Assembly: GCA_009928665.1 (NCBI GenBank) | Contig: SACF01000005.1 | Span: 81,474-145,473 of the forward strand | Source: Alphaproteobacteria bacterium | GTDB lineage: Bacteria > Bacteroidota > Bacteroidia > Bacteroidales > FEN-979 | Length of the DNA: 64,000 nt | Direction of reading: 5' to 3' | Shown here: positions 1-9,349 of the stretch, piece by piece | Position numbering within the stretch: position 1 is the first letter of the stretch | How the letters are laid out: each line of letters opens with the position of its first letter | Translations under genes and position numbers: made by a program | Notes under the pieces: model-generated | What the model was told of the DNA's origin: nothing | Seen by the model: the letters and a program-made list of their open reading frames with translations, nothing else | Databases searched by the model: none

Positions 1-1830
1 ACCCAGCCCTGTGCCGGTTTCTTGTTCGGTACCCTGCGTCTTCACCTTCCCGTCGATCCGGAATAACCGCGACAGGTTTTCGGACGGAATTCCCACGCCG
101 TTGTCGATGAATGCCACCCTGATTTTTTGAGGCAGTTGCTCCTGATCAATTCGGACCTCGCCCCCCGCGAAGGAATACTTGATGGCGTTGGAAAGAAGGT
201 TCCGGATTACGAAATCGATCATCCCGGGATCGGTTGAAACCATCAAAGGATTTTCAGAATTCACGAATACCCTGATATTTTTCTTTTGAATCTGGGGTGT
301 GAGGGTAGAAATCACTTCCCTGACCTTTTCATTGAGGTCGATCCGGACAGGATTTATCACGATCCGGTTGGTCTGGGTACGGCTCCAGGCAAGAAGGTTT
401 TCGACCAGCAGGTAAATGTTTTCCGCGGAATCGGCGATGTTCGTGACGAATTTTCTGACCTCCTCATTGGTAAAGGAATCAAATTCATCCTTTAAAAGAT
501 TCGAGAAACCAAGCAGTGCATTGAACGGACTTTTGAGATCATGCGCGATGATGGAAAAGAAAACATCCTTGGAATTGTTGGCGTTGAGGAGCTCTTTTTC
601 CCGGTGGCGGAGCATGTCGAAGGCAACCGACAGGTTTGCCTTATGGTTGCTTATCAGCTCATTTCGTTTAGCCAGTTCCCTGTTTGCGATCTTCTTTCTC
701 CGGTTGTTCACGAACAGGATGATGATCAGGAGGAAGACAAATGTTGCAGAGAGCGCACCGATCGTTTTCATACTCCGGAAGTGCTGTTTCAACAGCATAT
801 TTTCCTGTTCTTTCTGGTCGGATTCAAAACGTGCCGAAAACTCACTGATCTGGCGTTCCTTTTCAAGGTTATAGATGGTATCGTGCAGAAGGACATATTT
901 GTTCAGATAATCGAATGCCCTGGGATAATCGCCCAGAGCGCGGTAATATTCGCTATAGGCCTGGTACACATGGGTCTTTTCAGCCATAAAATTATTTTCG
1001 GTGACAATCCGGTTGGCAAGGCTCAGATAAAACAGGGCGCTGTCGGTTTTTTTAACATGGATGTATGACTGGGCGACATTGAGGGCTGATATTCCGGTGA
1101 GGCGCTGGTCGGAACCTGCCGAATAAAATCGGAACGAGCTCAGAAAAAATGGAAGGGCCTTATCATAGGCGCCTTTCATGGCATAGGAATTTGCAATATC
1201 ATGACTCACAAAATGTTCTTCAGTCTGTTTTCCTGACTTTCGCGCAAGTTCCAGCGCTTCCATACGCAAGGTTTTGGATGCGTCATCCATACCCATGAGA
1301 AAGAAGTTGTTGGCTTTTTCGTTGATACAGGATATCAGACGGCTGGTATCGTTAATTTGTCGGGCCAGGAGGATTGCCTGTTCAAGGTACCTGATCGACT
1401 GCGGGTATCGCTTCAGAAAACGGTAATTGAAGCCAAGGTAGGTATAAGTCATCAGTAACGATTCGTGGTCATTGGTTTTCCGGGCAAGGTCGATGTTCTG
1501 GATCAGCAGTTGCAAGGAACGGTTGTAGTCGGCAAAATGGAACAGCAGGATGTCGGCGTGTTTCAGCAGAATCCTGGCTTTCAGCGTTTCTTCCTCCCGG
1601 TCAGTTAAAGTGACAGATTGAAGCTGGTTCAGGGCTTCCTTCAACGTTCGCTCCGCGTCGAGGAATTTCGACTGACTGCTGTACAGGTCTGAAAGTTCCA
1701 GCAGTACCTGGATCTTTTCCGAGCCTGTGAATGCGGCTGCACGCGTTATGAGGCTGTCGGCATGCTGAGCTTTCGCAGTAAATCCGCAGCTTAGGAGGAT
1801 CAGGAACAACCCCGGCACAACTTTTTTCAT
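1..1830 (-). CDS. TPR-containing sensor histidine kinase (3' end outside window)
   Basis: Open frame of 610 codons from an ATG at 1830 running off the window start; I translated it directly. It begins with a signal-peptide-like stretch (residues 1-21), then helical tetratricopeptide-type repeats to about residue 330, one membrane segment (about 354-376), a short coiled linker, and a HisKA domain with the phospho-acceptor in SIIAHDLKSPFNALLGF (His430). The ATPase N box (RNLLSNAIKYS) and G1 box (DNGVGIP) follow, and the sequence stops inside the G2 box (TGTGLG), so only some 50 residues should be missing. The layout (periplasmic TPR sensor, one membrane pass, cytoplasmic kinase) is common in Bacteroidota. 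The ligand is unknown. It starts 28 nt after the fumC stop and is probably the last gene of the minus-strand run. Confidence 0.9.
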   Translation of the reverse strand, partial: MKKVVPGLFLILLSCGFTAKAQHADSLITRAAAFTGSEKIQVLLELSDLYSSQSKFLDAERTLKEALNQLQSVTLTDREEETLKARILLKHADILLFHFADYNRSLQLLIQNIDLARKTNDHESLLMTYTYLGFNYRFLKRYPQSIRYLEQAILLARQINDTSRLISCINEKANNFFLMGMDDASKTLRMEALELARKSGKQTEEHFVSHDIANSYAMKGAYDKALPFFLSSFRFYSAGSDQRLTGISALNVAQSYIHVKKTDSALFYLSLANRIVTENNFMAEKTHVYQAYSEYYRALGDYPRAFDYLNKYVLLHDTIYNLEKERQISEFSARFESDQKEQENMLLKQHFRSMKTIGALSATFVFLLIIILFVNNRRKKIANRELAKRNELISNHKANLSVAFDMLRHREKELLNANNSKDVFFSIIAHDLKSPFNALLGFSNLLKDEFDSFTNEEVRKFVTNIADSAENIYLLVENLLAWSRTQTNRIVINPVRIDLNEKVREVISTLTPQIQKKNIRVFVNSENPLMVSTDPGMIDFVIRNLLSNAIKYSFAGGEVRIDQEQLPQKIRVAFIDNGVGIPSENLSRLFRIDGKVKTQGTEQETGTGLG

Positions 1831-1858
1831 ACCCAGATAATTTGAGTTGGTGATGGTA

Positions 1859-3256
1859 TTATTTTGGTCCGACCATTTTTTTCGGATCAACGGCCCGGTT
1901 AAAATCCTCTTCCGAGATCAGGCCTGTTTCCATTGCGGCTTCCCGGAGGGTTTTATGTTCGCGGTGCGCCTTTTTGGCAATTTTTGCCGAATTATCATAA
2001 CCGATAATAGGATTGAGCGCGGTTACCAGCATCAGGGTATTTTCCAGGTTTTTATTGATGGCGTCGGGGTTTGGTTCGATCCCTGTGGCGCAGTGGTCGT
2101 TGAACGAGACGCACACGTCGCCGATCAGCCGGGCCGATTGCAAAAGGTTCGAGATGATCAGGGGTTTGAAGACGTTAAGTTGAAAATGTCCGTTCATTCC
2201 GCCGATGTTTATGGCCACGTCATTCCCGAGTACCTGGGCGCAGACCATGGTCATCGCTTCGGGTTGGGTCGGGTTGACTTTCCCGGGCATGATGCTCGAT
2301 CCCGGTTCATTCTCGGGAAGCATGATCTCGCCGATCCCGCATCGTGGGCCGGAGGCGAGCAGGCGGATGTTCGAGGCAATATGCATCAGGCTTACTGCAA
2401 GGGTTTTCAGTGCTCCGGAGGTCTCCACCATGGCATCATGGGCCGAAAGGGATTCAAATTTGTTGGGCGCGGTAATGAACGGCAATCCGGTGAGTTCCGC
2501 AATTTTACGGGCAACGAGGAGGTCATAATTTTTCGGGGCATTCAGGCCGGTTCCCACCGCAGTTCCGCCCAGCGCGAGTTCCGACAAATGGGGAAGGGTA
2601 TTTTTTAACGCTTTAAGCCCGTGATCGAGTTGCGATACGTAGCCCGAAAATTCCTGCCCGAGCGTCAGCGGCGTCGCATCCATCAGGTGGGTCCGGCCGG
2701 TCTTCACAATCTCTTTGAAGCCATCTGATTTTTTCGCCAGCGTACTTTTTAAAAGCTCCACTCCCGGGATCGTGTTCCCGGTCACCAGGGTATAGGCGGC
2801 AATACTCATGGCCGCCGGAAAAGTGTCGTTCGAGGATTGAGATTTGTTGACGTCATCATTCGGATGGATAAAAGTCTTTTCAGACCCTCCCAGCACTCCT
2901 CCGTGTATCACATGAGCCCGGTTTGCAATCACTTCATTCAGGTTCATGTTGGTCTGGGTCCCTGAACCGGTTTGCCAGATGACAAGGGGGAACTGGTCGT
3001 CGAGCTTCCCGTCGAGAATTTCATCACAAACCTGTACGATGAGATCCTTTTTCTCCGCCGGGAGAACACCCAGGTCAGCATTGACCATGGCAGCGGCCTT
3101 TTTTAAGATGGCCATTCCCCTGATCACCTCTTTGGGCATTGATCCTGATTCTCCGATCCTGAAGTTGGTAAGCGAACGCTGGGTCTGTGCTCCCCAGTAT
3201 TTGTCCGAGGGAACCTCAATCGGTCCCATCGAGTCTTTTTCGATACGTGTGCTCAT
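1859..3256 (-). CDS. fumC: Fumarate hydratase class II
   Basis: 465 residues, the usual length for the iron-free class II fumarase, which interconverts fumarate and L-malate in the TCA cycle in the cytoplasm. The superfamily signature [10 protein letters not shown] is at 319-328 with the catalytic serine at 320; the catalytic histidine is in [10 protein letters not shown] (His190); substrate-binding segments [10 protein letters not shown] (96-105), HPND (131-134) and SSNDT (141-145) are intact. Aspartase and argininosuccinate lyase belong to the same superfamily, but the whole sequence follows FumC. It lies 54 nt downstream of the ArsC-like gene in the same direction. Confidence 0.96.
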   Translation of the reverse strand: MSTRIEKDSMGPIEVPSDKYWGAQTQRSLTNFRIGESGSMPKEVIRGMAILKKAAAMVNADLGVLPAEKKDLIVQVCDEILDGKLDDQFPLVIWQTGSGTQTNMNLNEVIANRAHVIHGGVLGGSEKTFIHPNDDVNKSQSSNDTFPAAMSIAAYTLVTGNTIPGVELLKSTLAKKSDGFKEIVKTGRTHLMDATPLTLGQEFSGYVSQLDHGLKALKNTLPHLSELALGGTAVGTGLNAPKNYDLLVARKIAELTGLPFITAPNKFESLSAHDAMVETSGALKTLAVSLMHIASNIRLLASGPRCGIGEIMLPENEPGSSIMPGKVNPTQPEAMTMVCAQVLGNDVAINIGGMNGHFQLNVFKPLIISNLLQSARLIGDVCVSFNDHCATGIEPNPDAINKNLENTLMLVTALNPIIGYDNSAKIAKKAHREHKTLREAAMETGLISEEDFNRAVDPKKMVGPK

Positions 3257-3310
3257 GTTAAAATGGTTTAAGATATGATTATAAATTCGTTAATGATCTT
3301 CGGATCAGCT

Positions 3311-3655
3311 TCATTCCCTGATCAGGTCGATGTTACTTGCCGGATCGGCAACCACAGCCCTGAATTTTCCTTCAACGATTGGCCTGCGAATCAGTCTTGG
3401 ATTTTCAACCAGAATCCGGATCAGTTCGTGTTCCTCAAAATGCTTTCCCCTGATTTGCTTTTTATAGTACTCCTCCTGTGTACGGATCAGCTCATGCACC
3501 TTGCAGTTAAGCTTGACAAGAAGCCGTTCGATCACCTGCTCCGTTACCGGATGTTTCAGGTATTCAACTACGGTGTAACACCGCCCCGAATCTTTCAGGT
3601 ACTGCAGCCCCTCACGGGATTTTTTACAGGAGGGATTGTGGAAAATTGTCAGCAT
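3311..3655 (-). CDS. ArsC/Spx-family thioredoxin-fold reductase
   Basis: 114 residues, typical for the ArsC/Spx/YffB family. The N-terminal motif HNPSCKKSREG puts the redox cysteine at residue 10, and the family arginine occurs in LIRRPIV near residue 90. The second cysteine of Spx (CxxC) is absent, which favours an ArsC/YffB-type enzyme over an RNA-polymerase-binding Spx regulator. It may reduce arsenate with glutathione or glutaredoxin-like partners, but no other ars gene is nearby, so arsenic resistance is not supported by context; a general thiol role is as likely. It sits between prfB (43 nt upstream) and fumC (54 nt downstream). Confidence 0.85.
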   Translation of the reverse strand: MLTIFHNPSCKKSREGLQYLKDSGRCYTVVEYLKHPVTEQVIERLLVKLNCKVHELIRTQEEYYKKQIRGKHFEEHELIRILVENPRLIRRPIVEGKFRAVVADPASNIDLIRE

Positions 3656-3698
3656 GGGTAAATATCAGGTTTTAATCCCGGAAACGGCAGGTCGCTTT

Positions 3699-4788
3699 TC
3701 ATGCATTCCCGTATTCCATCAGATATGCTTTTATGAAGTCGGTGAGGTCCCCGTCGAGCACCTCCTGGGTGTCGCTGGTTTCAATGCCTGTGCGTAAATC
3801 TTTCACCATTTTATAGGGATGAAGGACATAGCTCCGGATTTGGCTTCCCCATTCGATCTTTTTCTTGTTGCTTTCGATGGCGGCGATCTTTTCCCGTTTC
3901 TTCCGGAGTTCGATTTCGTAAAGCTGTGATTTGAGCAGTTTCAGCGCCTTCTCACGGTTCTGGCCCTGGGATCGGGTCTCCTGGCATTCGATGATGATTC
4001 CCGTGGGTTCATGCTTCAACCGGACCGCGGTTTCCACCTTGTTCACATTTTGTCCGCCCGGCCCGCTGCTTCTGAAGGTATCCCAGGTGATCTCTGCAGG
4101 ATTGATCTCAATCACGATATCATCGTTGATGATCGGATAGGCATAAACCGAGGCAAAAGAGGTATGCCGCTTGTGGTTGGAATCAAAGGGTGACAGCCGG
4201 ACCAGCCTGTGAACCCCGTTTTCTCCCTTCAGATATCCGTATGCATACTCCCCGTCAAATTCAAGGGTTACCTGTTTGATGCCTGCCACATCACCTTCCT
4301 GAAAGTCGACTTCCGATACTTTATAGTTGTTCCGCTCTCCGTAACGGATGTACATCCGCATGAGCATCTGCGCCCAGTCCTGGCTTTCAGTGCCGCCTGC
4401 CCCCGAGTTGATCTGAACGATGGCGCCGAGTTTGTCCTCCTCACCGCTCAGCATGTTGCGGAACTCCAGGGCTTCCGCCAGCGTCAGGGTTTCGCGGTAA
4501 TGTTTTTCAACATCGCTTTCGGTTGCCTCACCATGGACAAAGAACTCCCACATCACCATGAGGTCATCGTAGGATGAACGGGCTTTTTCAAAGGCGTCGG
4601 TCCAGTTCTTCTTGTCGCGGATAGCCCGCAAGACTTGTTCGGCTGCTTTCGGATTGTTCCAGAAATCGGGAGCATGGGTCAGAAGCTCCTCTTCCCCGAT
4701 CTGGGTTAGTTTTACATCAATGTCAAAGATACCTCCTCAAGGCTTCCAGCCTTGTCTGAAGTTCTCGTACCTGCTCCAGTGTCACCAT
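3699..4788 (-). CDS. prfB: Peptide chain release factor 2, expressed by +1 programmed frameshift
   Basis: RF2 recognises UGA and UAA stop codons and triggers peptide release. The main frame carries the RF2-specific SPF tripeptide ([12 protein letters not shown]) and the catalytic GGQ loop ([13 protein letters not shown]). An uninterrupted frame begins only at 4631, which would lack the N-terminal helices; translation from an ATG at 4788 gives 21 codons ([20 protein letters not shown] then Leu) followed by an in-frame UGA at 4725-4723. Shifting +1 there continues as [15 protein letters not shown] into the long frame, giving about 362 residues, the normal RF2 length. The slip site is listed separately. 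recX ends 26 nt upstream, suggesting cotranscription. Confidence 0.96.
4722..4737 (-). promoter_or_regulatory. prfB programmed +1 frameshift site
   Basis: On the minus strand the sequence is AGGAGGTATCTTTGAC: an internal Shine-Dalgarno element, then the slippery CUU codon, the in-frame UGA stop and a C in the poor +4 context. This matches the classic layout in other bacteria, where low RF2 lets the ribosome slip from CUU to UUU and read on. It gives prfB negative feedback on its own translation. Confidence 0.96.
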
Positions 4789-4814
4789 GTTTTTAGAATT
4801 TTGGGTTTGTCGTG

Positions 4815-5312
4815 TTAATCTTCTTTTACTTCCATTGTTGCCAGGGCATTCAACACCGCTTCGCATTCAAAACCTTTCCCGACTACAAAGTTGAGAATTT
4901 TTTGGCGTGTATCCCCGGTTTTAAGCTTCGTGATTTCTTTTCTTTTTTTGATGATCAGCATGTTTATAATATCGTGGTAAGCATCCTGGCTGATCTCATT
5001 CAGCGCGGATTCTATAATTTTCTCAGGGATCTTCCTGCAGCGGAGTTCGTACCGGATGCGTATCCTGCCCCAATGATTGATCTTCAGTTTTCCGCTTACA
5101 AAACCGCGTGCAAACCGTGTGTCGTCCAAAAATCCCTCTTTTCTGAGCACATTGAGTATACCGGGAATTTTTGTGACGGAGACCTTCCATTCCTTCAGTT
5201 TTTTTTCAACATCATCGGTACATCGTTCCTGGTACGCGCAATACTTACCGATCCGCTCCAGGGTTCCGGCCGGGTCGGAGGATGTTCCATCCGGTTGTTT
5301 GTGATCAGCCAT
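4815..5312 (-). CDS. recX: RecX family regulatory protein
   Basis: 165 residues. The three-helix repeats typical of RecX are visible, with signatures YCAYQERCTDDVEKKLKEW near the N-terminus and DTRFARGFVSGKLKINHWG near residues 75-95. RecX binds RecA filaments and limits recombination and the SOS response. No recA is in the window, so recX is unlinked here. It begins 22 nt after the GH38 stop and ends 26 nt before prfB, in one direction. Confidence 0.9.
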   Translation of the reverse strand: MADHKQPDGTSSDPAGTLERIGKYCAYQERCTDDVEKKLKEWKVSVTKIPGILNVLRKEGFLDDTRFARGFVSGKLKINHWGRIRIRYELRCRKIPEKIIESALNEISQDAYHDIINMLIIKKRKEITKLKTGDTRQKILNFVVGKGFECEAVLNALATMEVKED

Positions 5313-5334
5313 CTCCGGTGCTTGTCATTACCCG

Positions 5335-8300
5335 TTATTTTTGCTTTTCAAAAACATCGACCTCCCTGAAATAGTAGGGTCCATGCGGGGAGTCTTCGCT
5401 GATCCACATCAGGTACCGGTAATGGCAGGGCTGATCTTTCTTGAACTTAACGGTGTAAAGTCCTTTAGCGTTCCCCCAGATATCTTCAGGTTGCACATAT
5501 CCCAAGAAGTCCCAACCGGCTGATCCGGGATTCCCGGTGACAGCCTGGTTCGCATCTCCCTTGCCGCCCCACATCGAAAACGCCTGTTTGCCCCGTTTGG
5601 TGCTTTGTGTCACAAAAAGATGCAGACTATCCAGCTCGATCTCCTGCTGAAGGTCCATGAGGATCCTTCCTTCGCCAAATTCAGACCATTTTTCGTTGAG
5701 GGAATCGGATGGAAGCAGGTCGTACATGCCGTCGTTGAGGGCCGGCACCGTCATCCCGTTCACGATGCCGGGGTTCCCGTCCGAAGCCGGCCGGGCTGGC
5801 GCCTGAAAAGCGCTGTCGGTTCCGGTGAAATAATACTTCACGGTGACGCCGTTCGGCTGATGCAGGTCGGCATAATCCTTCATCGTGAGCCGTGCCGGGA
5901 GATCGGTCAGTTTTCGTTTACGGTGGGCAGAAACCCTGATCCGGGCTGTCATTCCCTCATCGACATAACTGGCGGGGAGCACCAGCTTCAACGGCTCCCG
6001 CCCGGTGAAATCGTCATAAAGCGGTTGGACCGGAACAATCTGATCATAAGGATGGTCAGAGACAGTGATTGCGAAAATCCTGATTGCCGGGTTGTCGGGA
6101 AGCTGGAGTGTTTTACTGGCAGGTCCTGCCTCGAGGGAATATTTGTACAGGTATCCATATCGATGGGCCAGTTTCACCGTATCCCGGCTGAGGTGCGTGG
6201 CGAACCAACCTACCTGGTCCCGCTTGATATAACCCTTGTCCAACCCGCTGATCCGCTCATATTTATCCCATCTCCGGTTTTCAAACTGCCCGATGTTCCC
6301 GTCCCAGGCCTGAACGGTCAGACTGGTTTTGTTGCCGCCGACCCTGAAAACCCCAATGGTATCGGTCACCGCGGCTGCGAGCAGGTACAGATGGTTGTAA
6401 TTTCCCGTTTTGGGAAGTTCGATTTTCTGGCCTCGGCAGGTCATCGCGTTGTTTTTTCCGTCAGCCTTCGGTCCCATCACAAACTCAACGCCATCAACCG
6501 CGATCACATCGGGAAAGAGCGAGCCGGGAATGGAGGTTCCCTTTGTATCGAAGGCGCCGTTTTTCCGGTTTTTGTCGCTGCTTACGACATCCAGGTCATA
6601 GGGTATCGGAAGCTTGATGTTCACGGGTTCTTTCAGCTTTTCGGCAGGTGGCTCCAGCCGGATAGCAAAGCTCCGGATGCCGAATTTTCCAAGGTCGGTA
6701 ATCAGTTTCCCGTTCCTGACCACTGCCTCGCCCAGAGGTTGTTCCTGGCCGTCCACTTCACGGGCCGACAGCACCTTTGCTGCAAACGAGATCTCCACGT
6801 TCCCGGTCTCTTTACCGGTCAACTCCTGGACCCTGATCACGATATCGTTGCCGTTTTCAGCTTTCTTGATGGTGCGGATATCAACATTGGGTACCGAAGC
6901 CCGGGCAAAGGAGAAGCTTCTTCCCAGGAAACCCGGATGTTGGCGTGCGCTGAAAGCAACCAGCGGCTGGTTCAGCCTTCGGCCCTGCCATTCGGTAAGC
7001 CCTGTGCGCCAGTCGCCTTTATGACTGTATATGCCATAGGTTATGTCGTGGATTCCCCAGTCCTGTGTGGCCTGGTCGTGGTAAAAATTGGTGACCGGCG
7101 TATATAACAGGGTGAGCCGGAGGGTCTTATTGTCGGGTTTATCGGATCCGAATTTGCAGTCCTCCAGTATCGAAACCCCGAAAATGCCTGTTTTATCAGT
7201 CAGATCGAACCATTCGCGGGAGGGGACTTCATATTTTTTTTCATGGTTGTTATTCCGTTCCGTGGTTCCAAGACCGAGGTTGTAGGTTGCAACGGTACCG
7301 GAGGCCGTAAGCGGGAAACACGCTTTCAGGCTTACCCCGCAGGATTGCCATTCGATGTGGTTGTCCACGATCACCTTTTCGGAACCTGCCGAAAGCCGGA
7401 TGTATTGTGTAACCACTGAATTTCTTGCCGATCTGACAACTTTCAGGCTGACCCGTACCGGTCCTGATTCCACCAGAGTGATGACGGGCTTTCCCCCGAC
7501 ATAATCAACGGGTGGGAGTTTACGGTCGTTCCAGTCCATGTTCCAGGCAGGCCAGTATTCGGGATGTTCTTTATGGAATTCCAACCGGGAGGGACCCGAC
7601 AGGATCTCTTTCCCGAGTTTTTTATCGATGATGGAAGCAATGTCGCCGTTTCCATTGATGATAACTTTCAGCAATTCATTCTCGATCTTTGTTCCGGAGC
7701 TGCTGAGGATGGTTTTCGGCGCAGGTTTTTCTTTGGCAGGTTGAAGGTCATAGCATACAAAACCGAAGGGCGGGAGGGTGGCGTTGAATAGGATCTGAAC
7801 CCGGTCGCGCGACTGTCCGGTTACCTGAAGGGGAATCTCCATGTCATTTTCATTCAGCAGTTTCAGGAATTTCGGAACCCCGTCGGGAAAGATGACATCG
7901 GCTTCGACCACATCGGTGCGTGGGATGGCCAGCGGGTTGTAGATAACCAGGGCGGTCCCGGCGACCATGGTATTCATGGCGCGTATCACGCCGCCGGCGG
8001 AAGCCTGAAGGGTTGAGGCGAACTGGTTCAGTGCAAGCACCTCGTCATTCCAGGCGTATTCATAGGCTTTCGGGATGCAGGTTCCGGGGAGGATATCGTG
8101 CATCTGGCTTCCCAGCACGAGCCACCATGCTTCGTTCAGGGTCCGGAAGGGGTACCTGAGTCCTCCCAGCCAGTCGGCCATCACTGAAACGGGTTCAGCC
8201 GCTAGGGCCAGTTGTTCGTTCTTCCGGTTCCAGCGTTTCATATAAGCCTGTGAAGTGAGTGAACCCGATGAGTGTTCGGTAAGCAGCAGGTCGCCAGAAT

Positions 8301-9213
8301 AATTTGGAAGCTTTTTTTTCTGATCTGGTGTGAGATCCCGGAACAACTGGTCGGAACTACACAGGTAGACCTGAAACTTTGAGTCAGGCTGGTTCAGGCT
8401 GCCGACCGCGTTGGTCACATCCTCCAGTCTGGGGGCGCCGCCCACGTCGCCAACGCCGTAATAGCGGTAGTCGGCATAAATTCCATAGTTCCGGCCATTT
8501 TCCTGGATCCGGTCAGACCAGTACCACGAAGTATCGAGGCGAAACTGGATCCGTCCGGTGTAATCGGTCGCGTTCAGGGCCGCTACTACTCCCTTGCCAT
8601 CCGGACCGGTCCAGTTGCCGAGGTTGAACGGAATCCCGACCGCTGATCCCCATGAAAGCTTCTGGGTAGAGAACCCTGCAACGCCGGCGTGCGCCAGGGC
8701 CGAAGGAAGATGTGCCTGAAAGCCGAAACAATCGGGAAGCAGGAAATCGACGCTCTTTTTGCCGAATTCTGCCTCAAAATAACGGTTTCCGTATAAAACC
8801 TGGCGGATCACCGACTCGGGTGAAGGAACATTGGCGTCGCATTCATCCACAGAGGATCCGCCCACGTTCCACCTGCCCTGGGCAACATATTTTTTCAGAA
8901 TCTCATATTTTGCCGGATAATACTCTTTCATCATCCTGTACCGGCGGGCGCCGGAGAAGGTGAAGACATAGGGTTTGAATTTTTCAAAACGCTGGAAATT
9001 ATCGTCGAGCGTGTTCTTCAGAAAAACATTAATGGTCTCGTCATAATCCCACCGCCACTCTGTATCAAGGTGGGCATACCCGACCGTATAGAGCACGGGA
9101 TCTTTTGCAAGATCGTACCGGGGTTGGGAATACTTCAGCGGTTCCTGCGCATAAACAGGAAGCATCAATCCCATAATCAAGACCAGGAAAAGCGGCAATC
9201 GAAAGTTCATCAT
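5335..9213 (-). CDS. Glycoside hydrolase family 38 alpha-mannosidase-like protein
   Basis: 1292 residues with a signal peptide (about 1-22, ending VYAQ). The GH38 catalytic domain is clear: zinc-binding YAHLDTEWRW (His48, Asp50), the nucleophile in FLLPDCFGFQAHLP (Asp161) and the later SQMHDILPGTCIPKAYEY segment that resembles the family HHD/TGT motif. The middle and C-terminal beta-domains follow, and the last 150 residues look like a discoidin/F5-8-type carbohydrate-binding module (inference from the FLGYVQPEDIW and YRYLMWISEDS region). It should act in the periplasm or at the surface on alpha-mannosides such as N-glycans; specificity cannot be told. There is no T9SS sorting tail and no SusC/SusD pair nearby. 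It heads the minus-strand run toward recX and prfB. Confidence 0.9.
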   Translation of the reverse strand: MMNFRLPLFLVLIMGLMLPVYAQEPLKYSQPRYDLAKDPVLYTVGYAHLDTEWRWDYDETINVFLKNTLDDNFQRFEKFKPYVFTFSGARRYRMMKEYYPAKYEILKKYVAQGRWNVGGSSVDECDANVPSPESVIRQVLYGNRYFEAEFGKKSVDFLLPDCFGFQAHLPSALAHAGVAGFSTQKLSWGSAVGIPFNLGNWTGPDGKGVVAALNATDYTGRIQFRLDTSWYWSDRIQENGRNYGIYADYRYYGVGDVGGAPRLEDVTNAVGSLNQPDSKFQVYLCSSDQLFRDLTPDQKKKLPNYSGDLLLTEHSSGSLTSQAYMKRWNRKNEQLALAAEPVSVMADWLGGLRYPFRTLNEAWWLVLGSQMHDILPGTCIPKAYEYAWNDEVLALNQFASTLQASAGGVIRAMNTMVAGTALVIYNPLAIPRTDVVEADVIFPDGVPKFLKLLNENDMEIPLQVTGQSRDRVQILFNATLPPFGFVCYDLQPAKEKPAPKTILSSSGTKIENELLKVIINGNGDIASIIDKKLGKEILSGPSRLEFHKEHPEYWPAWNMDWNDRKLPPVDYVGGKPVITLVESGPVRVSLKVVRSARNSVVTQYIRLSAGSEKVIVDNHIEWQSCGVSLKACFPLTASGTVATYNLGLGTTERNNNHEKKYEVPSREWFDLTDKTGIFGVSILEDCKFGSDKPDNKTLRLTLLYTPVTNFYHDQATQDWGIHDITYGIYSHKGDWRTGLTEWQGRRLNQPLVAFSARQHPGFLGRSFSFARASVPNVDIRTIKKAENGNDIVIRVQELTGKETGNVEISFAAKVLSAREVDGQEQPLGEAVVRNGKLITDLGKFGIRSFAIRLEPPAEKLKEPVNIKLPIPYDLDVVSSDKNRKNGAFDTKGTSIPGSLFPDVIAVDGVEFVMGPKADGKNNAMTCRGQKIELPKTGNYNHLYLLAAAVTDTIGVFRVGGNKTSLTVQAWDGNIGQFENRRWDKYERISGLDKGYIKRDQVGWFATHLSRDTVKLAHRYGYLYKYSLEAGPASKTLQLPDNPAIRIFAITVSDHPYDQIVPVQPLYDDFTGREPLKLVLPASYVDEGMTARIRVSAHRKRKLTDLPARLTMKDYADLHQPNGVTVKYYFTGTDSAFQAPARPASDGNPGIVNGMTVPALNDGMYDLLPSDSLNEKWSEFGEGRILMDLQQEIELDSLHLFVTQSTKRGKQAFSMWGGKGDANQAVTGNPGSAGWDFLGYVQPEDIWGNAKGLYTVKFKKDQPCHYRYLMWISEDSPHGPYYFREVDVFEKQK

Positions 9214-9268
9214 GGAGTTCGGATTTACAATGTAAAAATAGAGATTTTATTTAATCCGGAAATATCCA

Positions 9269-9276
9269 TACTTTTG
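9269..9276 (+). promoter_or_regulatory. Bacteroidota -7 box for the thioredoxin lipoprotein gene
   Basis: TACTTTTG fits TAnnTTTG and would give a leader of roughly 70 nt before the ATG at 9350. I do not see a convincing -33 TTTG. Confidence 0.5.
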
Positions 9277-9349
9277 TAACAGAAAAACAACCGATACCGG
9301 GTACATCCGGCATTAAACACAGATATCGGTTAACCAACAATTCCATTCC

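Noticed and set aside
3311..3655. Arsenic-resistance operon
   Set aside because: Only an ArsC-like gene is present; no arsR, arsB or acr3 nearby.
5605..7107. 500-codon open frame antisense to the GH38 gene
   Set aside because: It lies wholly inside the well-supported GH38 gene, has no recognisable domain, and fits the effect of codon bias on the opposite strand.
5335..9213. Classical polysaccharide utilisation locus around the GH38, GH29 and GH3 genes
   Set aside because: No SusC/SusD pair, no ECF sigma/anti-sigma pair and no AraC-type hybrid regulator in the window.
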